Positions 32,933-45,093 of a stretch of DNA of 64,000 nt are shown here, piece after piece. The DNA comes from Dryomyza anilis (lineage: Eukaryota > Arthropoda > Insecta > Diptera > Dryomyzidae): positions 49,271,470-49,335,469 of the forward strand of contig OX638133.1 in the NCBI GenBank assembly GCA_951804985.1. The letters are read 5' to 3'. The notes below the pieces were generated by a model. The model did no database searches and had not been told where the DNA came from. It saw only the letters and a program-made list of their open reading frames with translations. A program made the translations under genes and the position numbers. Every line of letters starts with the position of its first letter. Position 1 is the stretch's first letter.

Positions 32933-32940
32933 GTGGATAC

Positions 32941-33267
32941 ACACAAATTCTTAGAATGATTCATAGTTTCACGTACAGGTTGATTTTTTCATTGGAGGAC
33001 AGAGTAATATATTGTTTTAAATTAATCACTATCGACTATGATATTGGTTATAGTAGCTGTAGGTTGCATGTAATGTACAATAGGGCGGATCGAAATTTGT
33101 TCCCAAAGTTGCAATAGGGCTTTACCAAAAAAATTGAGTAAAAAAAAATAATGTCCTGTGTTCGCGCATTGCAGATGAAATCAGGGCTAGGAACCGAAAT
33201 TCTATTCTCTGCGGTTCCAGTTCCGGTTCTATAAAAAAATAAAAAAAGGGTTCCGGTACCGGTACCG
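32941..33267. other. Intergenic; possible hAT terminus at 33182
   Basis: CAGGGCTAGGAACCG at 33182 followed by GGTTCCGG-type motifs looks like a hAT end. It stops at 33267, where element C begins. A similar inverted end lies at 42130-42288, but the 8-bp flanks do not match. Confidence 0.45.
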
Positions 33268-35660
33268 GTTGACGAAACTTTAAATAAAGACGAAATTACA
33301 TCTTTACAAAATTTGTGTATTTCTTATCATGACGTTTTTCACTTAGATGGCGATGAATTAACATACACGCCAGCGCTTAAACATGAAATAACTACACAGT
33401 GAAACCAACCACCAATTAATCAGACACAATATAAACTTCCACATACACATAGGGAAGATATTAATAGACAAGTAGTAAAAATGTTAGATGACGGCATTAT
33501 ATCTCCAAGCACCTCACCTTGGAATTCACCGTTATTGTTAGTACCAAAAAAGAGCAATAAGGACGGTAGCAAGAATTGGTTACTAGTAATAGATTTTCGT
33601 AAACTAAATGATGTAACAATAAAACAAGTATTTCCGATTCCTCGTCATTTTGAATTTAATAGAATGCCATTTCGTTTAACAGGTGCACCTGCCACTTTTC
33701 AAAGAATAATGAACCACATATTAACAGGTTTACAGGGTATCGATTGTTTTGTGTATCTCGATGGCATAGTTGTATAGGGAAAAAATTTAAGCAAACATGA
33801 GCATAGATTAAGTAATGTATTACAGAAATTAAGGGAACATAATTTAAAATTAAATATCGAAAAATGTCAGTTTTTGCGTCGCGAAGTTGTATATTTAGGA
33901 CATAAATGTTCGGAACTAGGTGCGCTGCCAGACCCCTCTAAGGTCGAATGCGTGAAAAATATACCGGTGCCAAGAAATAGAAAAGAAGTACAAGCATTTT
34001 TGGGATTAATTAATTATTACAGAAAATTCATAGGCAATATGGCCAAAATATCATTACCAATTAATAATTTACTTAGAAACGACGTTAAATTTACATACGA
34101 TTGTCAAAATTCATTTATTAAATTAAAAGAATCAATAATTTCATAACCAATTCTCTCATATGCAGATTTTACGAAAACTTTTTTTACTTACAACTGTTGC
34201 AAGTAATGAAGCAATAGGCGCGGTACGATACTCCACCATTGAAAAAGAATTTTTAGCTATTGTTTGGGCAACCAAGAATTTCAGAGCATACCTATTAGGG
34301 CGACCATTTAAAATTTTTACAGATCATCAGCCCCTAAAAGGTATTGCAAACTTAAAAGATCAGACATCCCGCCTTGCGCGTTTCCGACATAAGTTGTCAG
34401 AATACGATTTTGAAATAATTTACAAACCAGGTAAAAAGAATTTGAACGCGGATGCTTTAAGCAGAATACCATATATACAACCCGATATTACAGCAGTACA
34501 AACACGTTCTAAAACTACACAAAATAAATTAGATCAACAAATTACAAAAACAAAGCGCCAAATTAGTACACCGGTCGTAGATGAAACAATTACAGATGCA
34601 AATAACGAAACAAATTCTGCACACTTATTAACTGATCCGGAAGGGATTAAAACGGTAATAAAAGATTTTCATGATTCCGCATTAGGAGGCCATCAGGGCG
34701 CAGTAAAAACATATTTTAGAATCAGAAGACAATTTAAGTGGAAAGGTATGCAGAAACAAATAAAAGATTACGTAAAAAAATGTTCAAAATGCCAAGTAAA
34801 TAAAAGTTTTAGGCTTACAAAAATGCCAATGGTCCTAACTGATACGCCAGTGAGACCATTTGATAAAGTATACATGGATCTTGTAGGAATTTTACTAGAA
34901 ACTATCTCTGGAAATAAATATATATTAACATTTCAAGATGATTTTTCAAAATATATGTGTTGCGTAGCTATACCGGACGCAGAAGCAAGCACTGTAGCGA
35001 AAGCATTTTACGACGAAATCATTACGCGCTTAAATATTCCAAAAGTATTAGTTACCGACAATGGTTCAAATTTCGTCTCTAAACTGTTTTAATAAGTTAC
35101 ATATTACGCCATATCATCCACAAGCTAATGGATCTTTGGAAAGAAGCCTTCGACCATTAGCAGAATATTTGCGAAGTTTTGCAAAAGAAGATGGGTCAAA
35201 CTGGGACCAATGGTTAAATTCGGCAATGCACGTGCACAATAACACAGTACATATGTCAACAGGGCAAACCCCTTTCCGTACTTTATATGGGTTTGATTTT
35301 GATATGCCCACTAATCTAAAACGTAAATGTTCACCAGTTTATAATACTGATGATTACAACAAATTATTAAAATATCAGATTCAACGCACACATGAAATCG
35401 TGAGACAAAATCAAGATAAAGCAAAAGAAAAATCTAAACAAAGCTATGACAGCGCATTACACCCAACAATATTTAAAGTAGGCGATAAAATATTATTAAA
35501 AAATCAAAATAGAAAGAATAAATTTTCTCCCATATGGGTCGGACCTATGAGGTACTTTCGGTAGTAAGTCCTGTAACGACAATGATTTCCATCAAAGGAA
35601 AAGGGAAAAAATTCCATAACAACTTATTAAAAGCAAATAATTTCGAAGTTTTACACAATT
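33268..35660 (+). pseudogene. Element C pol: RT, RNase H, integrase
   Basis: RT begins DDGIISPSTSPWNSPLLLVP but jumps from VFPIPR to HFEFNRMPF, deleting the block with the motif A Asp. Motif C reads VYLDGIVV (second Asp lost), with a stop at 33776. RNase H retains [16 protein letters not shown] and NADALSRI but lacks part of its first motif. Integrase is the best preserved part: zinc site [10 protein letters not shown] with CSKCQVNK, then core [16 protein letters not shown] and QANGSLERSLR (D, D, E all present), with one frameshift at about 35090. The C-terminal tail (FKVGDKILLKNQNR, FSPIWVGPM) follows. It complements B, which has lost its integrase. Confidence 0.9.
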
Positions 35661-36930
35661 AAATAAATAGATGTAAAGAAATAAATAACTGAACCAATAG
35701 TTCATGATGATCATAAATCGTAATCATGTTAGAATGAAATGCATACTATTGCATATTGTTGTTTGTATAAGGTAAAGAAATGCCGCGTTAATAATAATTT
35801 TTTTTTAGGAATATCTTAATCAAATAAATAAGTGCATGAGGGAATAGCTACGTATTAATTTTAAAAGGTTACTAGCATTAAATCATGTACTAAAAAATTT
35901 GTAATGGTGAAAATAGATAAAGGAATAAAGTGATTTACAAGATTATATTAGATATTTATTAAGCAAAGATTTTAGTACGAATTAGCAAAATAAATATTAT
36001 ATACATTGCCACTATATTTGAGATAGGTCAGCACCTCAATTTCATTGTCAAGGACATTGTCAATCGAAACAAATGAAAGAAAGATCTTTGTACTTGAAAT
36101 ACAGATAGACGTAAGCGGAGCACAAACTGAAGGGGAGCACAGATATAAGTGAGGAGCTTACGTATAGTTATAAGTGATAAAATGCAATTCAGCGTTTTGC
36201 ATGTAGGAACCACTGCACTAATGGACTGAAAATGAAACGAGATACGTTAATGCAGCGACAAAAACAAACAAATAAACCATCAAACGTTTAAACCAAGATC
36301 ATTTAACGGTCATAAAAATATATATATATATGTACGTATTGAATGTACCAAAGTTGTTATGCAAAAGAAAGATTGAAAATACTATCATATATCAAGCATA
36401 TTTAAATTAATAAATTAGTGCATGAATAAATAGCTAAGTATTTTTGAAAATGACTAGCATTGAGTCATGTGGTAATGAAATATTATGGAAAAATTAAAGA
36501 TTTCTAAAGTACATGTACATTTTATTGAAAGTAATAAATGAAATGTTCATTATAAACATACAATGAAGATATTAAATTTGAATATTCTATATAAATTAAA
36601 AATTATGTTAAATTAAATTAAGTATGAAGTTATAGTAAACAAGTAATAAGTATTTTAATAATAATCCTGATTCTGCAAATGTACTCCAACCACGACGAAT
36701 CACAAAGAAGTAAAACATGCACGAAGAAGAACAACAAGCAATCCACCAAACAATAAAAATTAACGTTAAATACAATATGCTGAAATTTTAATTGCCAAAG
36801 AAGGTCGTTTAATTTTGTTGGGAAAAGGTCTGAAATGGTAATGTAATGTAATGAAGTACAAAAGAATAATGATAAAACGACATGTGAGAGTTATGGCGCG
36901 GACGACAACAATCAATACATGTTTAATTAA
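35661..36930 (+). other. Element C 3' region, first part; no env seen
   Basis: AT-rich, with no credible ORF and no envelope-like signal peptide or membrane segment. 'aagtgcatgagggaatagct' (35830) and 'agtgcatgaataaatagcta' (36418) form an internal diverged direct repeat. Confidence 0.5.
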
Positions 36931-37271
36931 TAGCCAGATATTGTATCTCACATGTGAGTGACAAATATCGAGAGAGCAGCACTCACATCGTCTCAAAAGT
37001 TGTATTTCATATCTTCACGAACTCCGCCCGTCAAGCCTTACGTTGCCGTTGTGAGTACTTACGTTGACTCGATAAATGTAATTTTTTTGCGTTGCCAACA
37101 ATTTTTACGCTAAAAGCAACTAAATGTGTTCATACAAACTTATACGTTTTCCAAAATTTATTAGATATAGCAACGTACAATCTATTGTCAAAATCAGCTG
37201 TTTGAAGTAAACAAACCAATTAAAATAAATTGTGAAATTTCAACAAACATAGTTTTGTATTAAAAATAAAT

Positions 37272-39208
37272 ATGTTTTCATCGGTTGCGTTCGTTGAAGT
37301 GCCCAGCAGTGACTCTGATGATGAAATCAATGACATGGGAGCATGCAGACGAATTTTGAGAGACAACTCAAATGTACTGGAGTTGCCCAGTGCAGAGTAA
37401 GTTAACAAGACATTTGAAATGCATTATTATATAGTTTTTATACCCTACACCCATGAGGTACAGGGTATATTAACTTTGTGCATATATTGTAACGCCCCTT
37501 AGGGGGCGTGTCCGGTATGGAAAAGTATATATATTCTTGATCAGCATCACAACCCGAGTCCGTTTAGCCATGTCCGTCTGTCTGTCTGTCCGTCTTGCTG
37601 TCCGAATACAGAATAACTTGAGAAATACTGATCAGAATGCGATGAAATTTCGTCTCAATATATTTTAGCCAAATTTAGGAACTGAGTTTGAAAATGAGCC
37701 AAATCGGTCAACGGACACGCCCACCTCCCATACAAGTCACTTTTATATAACTCTTTAGGAACTAATAACTCGAAAAGTATTCGAGATACAGTTATAAAAT
37801 TTAAAACATATTGTTATAATTCACCTAAAAATATGTGGTCCAAAAATAGGCGTGATCCGCCCACATTTTTTTTTCATTATTTCCCGATTTTTCATAGTGG
37901 AAATTTGATCCGTTAATTATTAAAATCAAATCTATGTAATATTAGCCTTACAAAATTTATATTTTTCTATTTTTTATTTATTAGTTTTTTATACTTTTAT
38001 ATCAATTTTTTAATGGGGATATAAGACGTAAATTTCTGATATGTGAATAATATTCTGAGGGTGGGGAGGTTCAGCATAATTAAAAACTTTAAAATTAAGG
38101 TATGCAATTAAATATCCCACATTAATATCCCCACCAAAGGTGTAGGGTATTCCATAGTCGGGCCCGACCGACTATAAAAATCCGCCCCATGTGACCTAAC
38201 TTTCCCAACTCGTTATTTCTAGATTTTTTAGGAATTTTAGAATGAACAAAGAAGTGTTCAATTACATTCTGGATGAAATCGCCCCAAAACTGCAGCAGAC
38301 ATACAGGTCAACTTCAATTCCACCAATTGTAAAATTGTCCGCCTTCTTAAGATTTTTAGCAGCAGCGAGTTATCAGAAAGCGGTAGGAAATGAAGCAATG
38401 ACCTGTATGTCACAAAGCAAAATATCTATCGTCATTGCGGAGTGGCTTGAAGTGTTTGAAACTCAGTTTTGCTCGAAGTGGATTAAAATGGATTAAAGCG
38501 AGCAGGAAGAAACTGCCATGAAATCTTCCTTTTATGCAAAGTTCGGCATACCGGGTGTAGTTGGCTGCGTCGATGGAACGCATATACGTATCAAATGTCC
38601 AGGCGAACATTTGAAGCATTTGTACCATAATCGCAAAGGTTATTATAGCATCAATGCAAGTTCATCCTATTTTGTATTCTAATTACGGTTTTATTTTGAT
38701 TTTATTTTCAGATTTGTGATGATAACCTTATCATACGTTTCAATGACGCGAGGCATCCAGGTGCCAATCATGATTCGTTCGTGTGGCAGTCAAGTTTAGC
38801 GGACAACTATTTTAGGTCAAAATTTTCTGAGGGAAAACGAAATACTTGGTTACTTGGTAAGCAAAAAAACTTAACATTAGTGTATTTTAAAGATTATATA
38901 CAGATTTTTAATTGTAGGTGACTCCGGCTACCAGCTACTTCCATATTTATTGACTCCATTTCGGAACCCGACGAGCCCAAACCAAAAAACTTTTAATGAA
39001 CGGCAGATCAAAGCACGTAACTGTGTTGAGCGTTGTTTTGGTGTGCTAAAAAATAGGTTTCGATGCAACTGTTGCATTTTTATAAAAGTGAGTGCGACTC
39101 TGCAACAAGCCAACAACTGCAGTTGATTCTGAAATCGATGATTCCAGTGCAGAGGAGTCACCAGTTGCTGTAAACATAAGACAGCGAGTTGCTGACACTC
39201 TACGGTGA
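37272..39208 (+). pseudogene. Harbinger transposase (HARBI1-like), four exons, one stop
   Basis: DDE nuclease. Exon 1 is 37272-37396 (MFSSVAFVEVPSSDSDDEIN, then CRRILRDNSNVLELP). Intron 1 (37397-38222, gtaagt..tag) holds an INE-1-like element. Exon 2 starts at 38223 (MNKEVFNYILDEIAPKL; GVVGCVDGTHIRI with the first catalytic Asp) and has an in-frame TAA near 38494. The exon 2 donor near 38660 looks damaged. Exon 3 (38712-38856) has FNDARHPGANHDSFVW (second Asp). Intron 38857-38917 is canonical. Exon 4 (38918-39208) has DSGYQLLPYLLTPFRNP and NCVERCFGVLKNRF (catalytic Glu), then a frameshift and deletion before the tail VNIRQRVADTLR. It is decayed but recent. A domesticated HARBI1 gene is less likely, given the TIRs and partner gene. 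Confidence 0.85.
37436..38176 (+). mobile_element. INE-1/DINE-1-like element (HINE-d) in transposase intron 1
   Basis: Starts 'tttataccctacacccatga' and has 'attcttgatcagcatcacaa' then 'ccgtctgtctgtctgtccg'. It ends with 'ggtgtagggtattccatag' and a hairpin tagtcgg-gcccga-ccgacta at 38155-38174. It lies wholly within the intron, so it would not disrupt the coding frame. Confidence 0.88.
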
Positions 39209-39245
39209 TAAACATTAATTTTCGTTTATTTAAATTCATTTATTT

Positions 39246-39535
39246 TTAAATTGTAGATTTGTACTTCAGGTTTTCTTCATTTAAATGGGCCTTATTTTCC
39301 ACCAGTTTCTTCTTTGTGCGCCCTTTTAAATCCGACCAAACCTATGACAACAATGTTGAAATATATAAAACATAGACATTTATATATACTACCTTTTTCC
39401 ATTCGAGGACATTTCTTTCAGGAGGTTCAAGCGCGTTTAATTTTTGCACAAGACACTTCCAGCGTGCCTCATACTGGCTTCTGCTGCTTCCAAATACGGG
39501 AACAGCTTTAGCCAAGTCCGGGAATGTTCGTTAGT
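39246..39535 (-). pseudogene. Harbinger SANT/Myb-like DNA-binding protein, C-terminal part
   Basis: Two minus-strand exons. 39535-39393 reads FPDLAKAVPVFGSSRSQYEA, RWKCLVQKLNALEPPERN, VLEWKK. Then comes intron 39392-39342 (gtagta..tcatag), then VWSDLKGRTKKKLVENKAHL and stop at 39246. The WKCLVQKLN..WKKVWSDLK pattern is that of the second protein of PIF/Harbinger elements, which helps the transposase enter the nucleus and bind DNA. The N-terminal exon is not readable with confidence. Confidence 0.75.
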
Positions 39536-39846
39536 AGTTTACACTAAAATGATATATATGCCTAATAAAACTGTTTGTATAAACAAAAAATGTAATATTT
39601 ACCATTTCTTTTACGAATTTTTAGCTCACCGTCTATCTCCAACGCAAAACACAAATTGAGTAAAAACATACCGCCTACTTTGACAGTTCATTTCGCGCAT
39701 TAGCTTTTTACAAAATTCAACATTTTTCATTACGTTGTCACATGCGTCTGTTTGACAGTAGTTTTCCGCTTTACAAAATACAAAAAGTCAGTCACACGGA
39801 CGTGAGTGACTACTTTCGTCTATTATCGAGATACAATATCTGGCTA

Positions 39847-40904
39847 CAAAAGAAAGGAGCTACCCTATGGTTATGGATGTAGAAGTTTGACAAATCAGCA
39901 AAGAAAGTTGCAACTATTTTTTCATAATAATGCAACGACATTTTACATCTTATATATACTAAATAAAAGATGACAATTTTATCGCTCAAAGAACACGCTA
40001 ACATTATGTAAATAAGTTGAAGGAGCTACTCCATATACACTTATTTAGCTGTCAATGCGAACCTGATTACAAAAATAAATTTAACAAATCAACAAATTAC
40101 CACAATTACACTAAATCACACACGCTTCAACAAATGAACACAATTTCTTAAACAATTTTGAAGAAGACGAAAATTAAAAACAATAAGAACCAAGAATATA
40201 CGTATTCGAATATTGGTACAACAAGTGAAATATAATAGTACAACAACGTCAAACTACCAAAACAACATCTACGTATAAATAAAAATTACAATTACTGAAG
40301 ATGACAATTCCGCTAGAAAAACTATCTAAGAAGAAAATTTCTCAAAACATTTAAAGAAGACAAATCCGTATTAATATTCAGAAATATAAAATTACAAAAT
40401 TATCTATTTTAGTATCTGCTCTCAACAAAGTACGATTCAATTAGCCTGAAAAACAACGCAACATAGAAGACATCAAATTTTAAAAGCTAAGAAAATCAAG
40501 ACGCAAGATGAAAACAATGTTTGTTGAAACAGTGGCAGAAACACATAAAGTGCAGCCAACAACACTACAGTCAACGCAATCGCAGCAACCACCAACCGAA
40601 GAGTGGCAGCAGCAGTCAACACTAAAAACATCGGGATCAGGTTATGTTTGTATTTAATTTCCTTTTATAATTCAGATGTTTAGATTAAAGGCGGGCTAAT
40701 GCAGCCAAATAATTAGAAAATTGGGCCAATACCATGCTTTTTTTAATTTAAAATCATTAAATTTGAATTTATTTATCTCCACTAGGTAATATACAATTGT
40801 TTATTTTTAAAAATAAAATAATCTACACTATAAGAATTTTATCAAGATATTAACAATGTAAAAGAAAAAACTATTATTATTTAATTAATAATATTTTTTT
40901 CTTA
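39847..40904 (+). other. Element C 3' region, second part
   Basis: AT- and A-rich non-coding DNA between the Harbinger insertion and the polypurine tract. 40540-40640 contains a Gln-rich potential frame (QPTTLQSTQSQQPPTEEWQQ) preceded by ATG at 40508; it is too short to call. Confidence 0.45.
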
Positions 40905-40921
40905 AAATAAGGGGGGAAGAA
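40905..40921 (+). other. Polypurine tract of element C
   Basis: AAAATAAGGGGGGAAGA immediately precedes the TGTTGT start of the LTR, as needed for plus-strand priming in LTR retrotransposons. Confidence 0.85.
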
Positions 40922-41559
40922 TGTTGTATATCAGAAATACTTTTTCTTTTAGTTTGAAAAATCTGCACATCGCCAGTAAGCACAATAGCATATTCATATT
41001 AATCATAATAATGTAACACCAAAAATGCTTACTGTTATGCATGCATTCGTATATTTCTCATACACTTATTTGATACACTTACTCTTATACACATATGATG
41101 ACAACAACAAATGTATTGGTTGTAATGTAAGCCTCATCAGGTAGCACCTGCATGCGGCGTACAGGGAACTAAAGCACATAGACATTTTTCTCACGATCAC
41201 CCTAATACGAATTGATTATTTCACAATATGATGACACTCAGATCTGGTGTTTGTAAATATTGGTGCGACCGAGGTGATGAGTAGAGGTTAAGAATATATT
41301 TTAAGTTGGATATGATTTTAACTGCCTTAGAGTGCAGACGTGTTTCTTTTATAAGTTAAACAATAATATTAATATTAAAATAGAACTTTCAATTAAATAA
41401 AAGTATGTCTTGGAAGAAAAGACTTGTTTGAATTATTTCGGTTAATAAAAATGGAACTTCAACGTTGGACATTATCTGGTAGGACATCATGGGTAATTAT
41501 AAATGGAACGATGCGACATTTGGCCTCACGCCTAAGCAACGGACATTTTAATTACAACA
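40922..41559 (+). repeat. 3' LTR of element C (about 638 bp)
   Basis: Starts TGTTGTATATC after the polypurine tract and is taken to end at ATTACAACA (41559), by analogy with B's LTR end TTTACAACA. It contains an AATAAA-type signal near 41395. There is no 5' LTR partner in the window. Apart from the ends it does not resemble B's LTR by eye. Confidence 0.65.
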
Positions 41560-43789
41560 ATATTAAAAATGCAAATCTAGGCGGAGATGACACCCCCCTT
41601 GCCTTTCCCAACTCCCCCAGCCTTTGCTCCATTAGATTATGCACCCCTAGCGTAAAATACTCTCAAGCCAAAATTCAACTTATTTAAAAAAAAAAAATGT
41701 TTCGAGTATTGCGGTTTTTAAACTTTTTTTTGTAATAAGTTGAAAGTTTTTTTTTTCTCAAACTATTTTTTTATCCACAAAAAAACTTATAAAAGTTTTA
41801 CGTAAGGGTTGTATACAAATCTCATTTTTTATGGTATAACAGTTTTCTCAAGCCTTTACGCGGTATATCAAAATTTGTAATTAGTAGGGTTAACATTCGA
41901 AATAACAAAAGTTGTAGAAAAGCGTTGGGACGATGGTGTCAAAGTAAAATAATGCGCATGTTCATGACAAACAACAATGCTATAGAAACTCAACCTGTAT
42001 CTATTAAAATTAAAATATTTTTTGTACTGTCTTTAAACAATCTAATTGTTCATATTTGACCCCACATTGTGAGGAACCCATAGCTGATAGAGCAAAACTG
42101 ATTCGAGATCATTGACCTCATCTGGGAAGATGGTATTTTTTGAGGCACTGTGTTATCGGTTCCGAATCTGGTTTCAAGATTTTTAAAATATCGGTTCCGG
42201 TTCTGATTCCTGTTTCAACCTAGCAAATTAAAAGGGTTCCGATTCTGGTTCCACACATTTTTCCGGTTTTGGTTCTTTGTTGTCCCTGCTCTTTTTTAAA
42301 AAATGCTATATAAGGATGTTTTTTCTTTTCAAGTTTTCAATTATTTCGATTTTTAACATTTAAAAAGATCTGACCTTTATGTTAAATGGGTTCTCATTCC
42401 GGTTCCACACATATTTACAAACTTTTATTTAACTTCACTTGTTTGTTCGTTTGTTAGTATGTCGGGCACAAATATATCAAATTTAACACACTTCCTTATT
42501 TCTGATCGAGTTGGATCTTGGAACACGTATTGTATTCGATATGGCGCTAAAACTATATTTTTGGCGTGTGAGGCCCGTTCTTTTCCTAGAAAGTTGAAAT
42601 TTAGAATATATAAAGTATTAGACACGTGGAAAAGTATGGCAAACTCAGAACGAAATCACAATCAGTAACACTCACTTTAATACTTTTTATACATTTCAAA
42701 TTTTCATTTTGGTGGATGAGTTTGTTAAGTACCGCCAATCACTGTTAATAACGTGGCTGTTTATGAAATATCAAATTAATCCGTAATTCTCTGAGCTTAA
42801 AATAGGAGCAACAGATGGAAATTAAATTATTAAGTATTTATAAAATATTTATAAATTATTATTAGGTATAAAAAAAAAAATATAAATAGTTTAAGTTTAT
42901 GATTATACACAGACAAAATATTGTTCTTAAATGAAATGAACGCCGTTAATTGAGACACCGTTCATAATATATATGGAAAAAATCATTCTATTTATGAACT
43001 ATTCTTCGTACATACGAATCGCACAATTTGAGCGAAATTGATATAATAAACGCGTTCATAATTGTTATGAATTGCGTTCATTCATATTTTGACGCAAAGT
43101 AGCGCAGCCTCCACGTCATTTGCAATTTAGCCGAGCATAAAGGCGATACTGAAAAATAAAAAAACAGTCCACAAAAAGGAGCATAGAAAATACAACACAA
43201 AGTAGGTAGGTAGGTATTTGAGTATTTGTGTATGATCGGATGTGTGACATGCAACTTTTGTCCATTCTATAAATAGATATTTATTTTTTACTAACGAGTC
43301 ATGCCGCATGGCGGGCAGTGATTATTTTGACAACACTTCGCGACGCGTTGATAGTCGGTGATAGCATATACAATTCTCAGTTTTTATTATTCGTATGTAA
43401 TTTCGTACAAACAGACCGAATCATTTCATTTGTTGTTTACAACTCCAAAGAAACTTGTGCCGCAGGTACTTAACATTGCTCAACAACTAACAGCAGCAAT
43501 GAATATTGTAAAAAAAATTATACAATTATACAAAATTTTCCTTATTTCCGTTAATATAAAATGTAAACATCAATATGTTTACATGTAAATAAAATGTTTT
43601 CAAATTCAAACATATATATGTTTGCAAGATCGCCGGAAATTATTCATCCTGAACATAAATATGTGTGAACAAAAAACATGAATATGTTTATTATAATAAT
43701 CTTTTGCAATGTAATAATTATGCAAAAAATGTAATGCTGTAATGCCTGTAAAATTATGTTTGGGAGATCCCTTTTTTGCAGCATTCATT
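41560..43789. other. AT-rich DNA; possible hAT terminus at 42130-42288
   Basis: 42130-42288 is a cluster of GGTTCCG motifs ending in 'tttgttgtccctg', like a hAT end in inverted orientation to 33182. 42900-43100 has several 'gttcat' repeats. No gene recognised. Confidence 0.4.
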
Positions 43790-44102
43790 GACTGGAACTT
43801 TACATTGACTGAATAATAATTCTAAGGTCCGTCATTATAACTTTTTTTGAAGAAACTGTTGCAACATAATCAATCCAGGACGTTGCACAGTGGGTCAGAA
43901 GGCACTTTTGCGTCTGTAACAACTTTTGCATCTGTAACATTTGTTGTACAAGAGATAAATGGACAACATTTTGGATACAGTTAGTTAAAAGATGTATTTT
44001 GGCTGTTGTCAAAAAATGGACGGAGTTGTAAAAGGGGGAGTGGCACTTTTCACTAAAGAAATTTCAATGATATTATATATGCTTATAACTTATGTATTTT
44101 AA

Positions 44103-44348
44103 GAGAGAAAGGTCCCCGGTTCAAGCCTGGACTGGGGCTAACAACATCTTTTCATAGAAACATTTTTCTATACCGCGCTACCTCTCGGCAGTAAATAGCA
44201 AACCTCCGAGAGTAAAAACATTGCATATGAAAAACTCTCACCCGCCGTTCGGATTCGGCAATAAACTGTAGGTCCCACCAGTTTGAGAGAGCTGAGAGAG
44301 CTCGGCCGAAGTTCGATACAGGACTGTAGCGCCAAACTATTATTATTA
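44103..44348 (+). mobile_element. tRNA-derived SINE, 5'-truncated copy (246 bp)
   Basis: Aligns with the full copy at 61119-61426, starting just before the B box GGTTCAAGCC and ending in an (ATT)n tail. An 8-bp duplication TATTTTAA flanks it (44095-44102 and 44349-44356). It has lost the A-box half and so could not be transcribed from its own Pol III promoter. Confidence 0.88.
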
Positions 44349-44642
44349 TATTTTAATATCTTGCGATAGTATAAAAATTAATGGAATCGGGAAAGGGCGT
44401 GGCACTATTATATATGATTTTAATACAAATAATGTTCGCACTTATTAGCCTATGAAGTTTAAGAGATACATTATCGAAACTTTGAACATAGCTTAAAATG
44501 GTACACTTTTTAAAAATGGGCGGAATTGGAAAAGGGGGAGTGGCAGTTTTATATGTTAATGTTTAATGTATAACCCTGGCATTGTTAATAGAGATAAATG
44601 AATGAAATTTTGGATTCGTATAGTTATTAGTTATGCCGTTAA

Positions 44643-45093
44643 GACACTGGCTTTTTTAGCAGCTTAAAAAGTACAAAAATTGTCGAGTATTGTGTGAATG
44701 AATCATCATTAAATAAAAATAGACATCCATTCTAAACAACCATTCCAAAAAAAAGATCCATGTCTTGCTGCTCATATATTAAAATCTTGTTTCCAATTTT
44801 TATTTATTTTGTTTTTTAATAAATTTGACATGAAATTAAAAAGTAAACAAAACCAAAATATGTTGTAAAATTTTAATAAGCTTGAAAATTTAAATTATGC
44901 TGAAAAACTATGAGAACCTGACACTTTTTAGCCACTGTTTATCTGACACTTTGAACTTGTTCAAGAAATTGAACTTAATTTTCACAATTTTCGTTTATAA
45001 TCGGGACGTTTCACACTTATTGTGAAAACGTTTATAATTTAGACTTGTTAGAACTTGTTAGAAACTTTTTAAGCATGAAAAAAAGCCAGTGTC
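44643..45093. mobile_element. MITE-like element, copy in duplication unit 1
   Basis: Inverted ends GACACTGGCTTTTTT and AAAAAAGCCAGTGTC extend imperfectly over about 30 bp ('agcttaaaaagt' inside). 451 bp, non-coding. No definite target duplication. Confidence 0.7.

Larger units (their letters stand above)
36931..39846. mobile_element. PIF/Harbinger transposon, 2.9 kb, two convergent genes
   Basis: Inverted ends TAGCCAGATATTGTATCTC at 36931-36949 and its reverse complement at 39828-39846. GTGAGTGAC-type palindromes lie just inside both ends. It encodes a Harbinger nuclease on the plus strand and a SANT/Myb-like protein on the minus strand, the usual gene pair of this superfamily. The 3-bp target duplication is not clear. 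It is inserted in the 3' part of element C. Confidence 0.82.
33268..41559 (+). mobile_element. Element C: 5'-truncated gypsy-like retrotransposon (same family as B)
   Basis: It begins abruptly in the pre-RT region at 33268. Order on the plus strand: RT, RNase H, integrase, a long 3' non-coding part interrupted by a Harbinger transposon (36931-39846), a polypurine tract and one LTR (40922-41559). RT blocks match B nearly residue for residue (SELGALPDP.KVECVKNIPVP). Confidence 0.82.

Noticed and set aside
37272..39208. Domesticated HARBI1 host gene
   Set aside because: It carries an in-frame stop and a C-terminal deletion, and is flanked by inverted ends with a convergent SANT partner gene, which fits a transposon.
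40508..40660. Short Gln-rich ORF after element C integrase as a possible env or accessory gene
   Set aside because: Too short, low complexity, no signal peptide or conserved motif, and it lies in a non-coding 3' region.
33182..42288. One large hAT element bounded by CAGGG ends and interrupted by element C
   Set aside because: The ends are similar in style, but the 8-bp flanks (gatgaaat versus ctcttttt) do not match and the subterminal sequences diverge. They are treated as separate candidate ends.
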